The notes beneath the pieces are model-generated. The model was not told the origin of the DNA. It ran no database searches and saw nothing but the letters and a program-made list of their open reading frames with translations. Of a stretch of DNA of 64,000 nucleotides, positions 63,893 through 64,000 are shown one piece after another. A program made the position numbers and the translations under genes. Source of the stretch: Azorinus chamasolen (taxonomy: Eukaryota; Mollusca; Bivalvia; Cardiida; Solecurtidae); assembly GCA_963576725.1 (NCBI GenBank), contig OY755240.1, positions 62,230,003-62,294,002 of the forward strand, written 5' to 3'. The first letter of the stretch is position 1. The number at the start of each line of letters is the position of its first letter.

Positions 63893-64000
63893 TGTTCATT
63901 CCCTCCTACTGACATAATTTGACGTCTCTGTAAAGGTCATTTTTTTAAAACCATTGTGATAAATAGAGCATTTGGTCAATAGCAGCAAATGCTCTGTTTA
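63893..64000. mobile_element. Family G MITE cut by the window end
   Basis: CATTCCCTCCTACTGAC start, CCATTGTGATAAATAGAGC arm and the beginning of the returning arm. Confidence 0.78.

Noticed and set aside
63590..63915. Overlapping frames on both strands near the window end, considered as the missing first-half thyroglobulin exon
   Set aside because: No CELK, KCD or QCD pattern on the minus strand; the segment lies between and partly aligns with family A hairpin flanks.
51890..64000. Series of hairpins considered as a CRISPR-like array
   Set aside because: The units are long, belong to several families with target duplications, and are irregularly spaced; the genome is eukaryotic.

Overview
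The window is eukaryotic and most likely from a bivalve-type mollusc. It is AT-rich, its genes are split into short exons with GT-AG introns, and mobile-element debris fills most of the space between exons. The repeat set (TTAA-bounded hairpin MITEs, a Penelope-like reverse transcriptase family, polydinucleotide tails, a Crypton remnant, a PBS-bearing Ty3/gypsy copy) fits lophotrochozoan genomes. The organism call is inference; no species marker was seen.

Gene 1 (+ strand, 9582-50850) is the 3' two thirds of an ABC transporter of the ABCC (MRP) subfamily, closest to ABCC5. Twenty exons join in phase with matching splice sites. They encode the end of the first membrane domain, NBD1, a variable linker, the second membrane domain, NBD2 and the stop codon: 941 codons plus stop, if one C is added to a five-C run in the first exon. 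The N-terminal exons (start codon, most of TMD1) lie before the window.

Gene 2 (- strand, 61666-54423) is a chain of thyroglobulin type-1 domains. Each domain is built from a 132-bp and then a 77- or 93-bp exon, and the gene ends in a TGA directly after the last domain cysteine. Its 5' end lies beyond the window or was not recognised. The two genes converge, with about 3.6 kb of repeats between their stop codons.

Layout. 1-9.5 kb: hairpin MITEs and several truncated copies of a Penelope-like element, with a minisatellite. 9.6-20 kb: NBD1 exons, tandem repeats and MITEs. 20.4-24.8 kb: a decayed Ty3/gypsy element inside one intron, itself hit by a polyadenylated retro-insertion and by MITEs. 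24.9-34 kb: linker and TMD2 exons with another RT element that carries a clean 362-bp MITE insertion. 34-42.8 kb: one large intron holding two RT copies and a Crypton remnant. 42.9-50.9 kb: NBD2 exons. 51-64 kb: the convergent region and the thyroglobulin-domain gene among many nested MITEs.

The most unusual points are the unflagged thyroglobulin-domain gene with two nearly identical exons; several terminal-repeat families that share the same central hairpin GCTCCT-NN-AGGAGC; clean empty-site and nested-insertion evidence for these elements; and repeats lying within 11 to 45 bp of splice sites.
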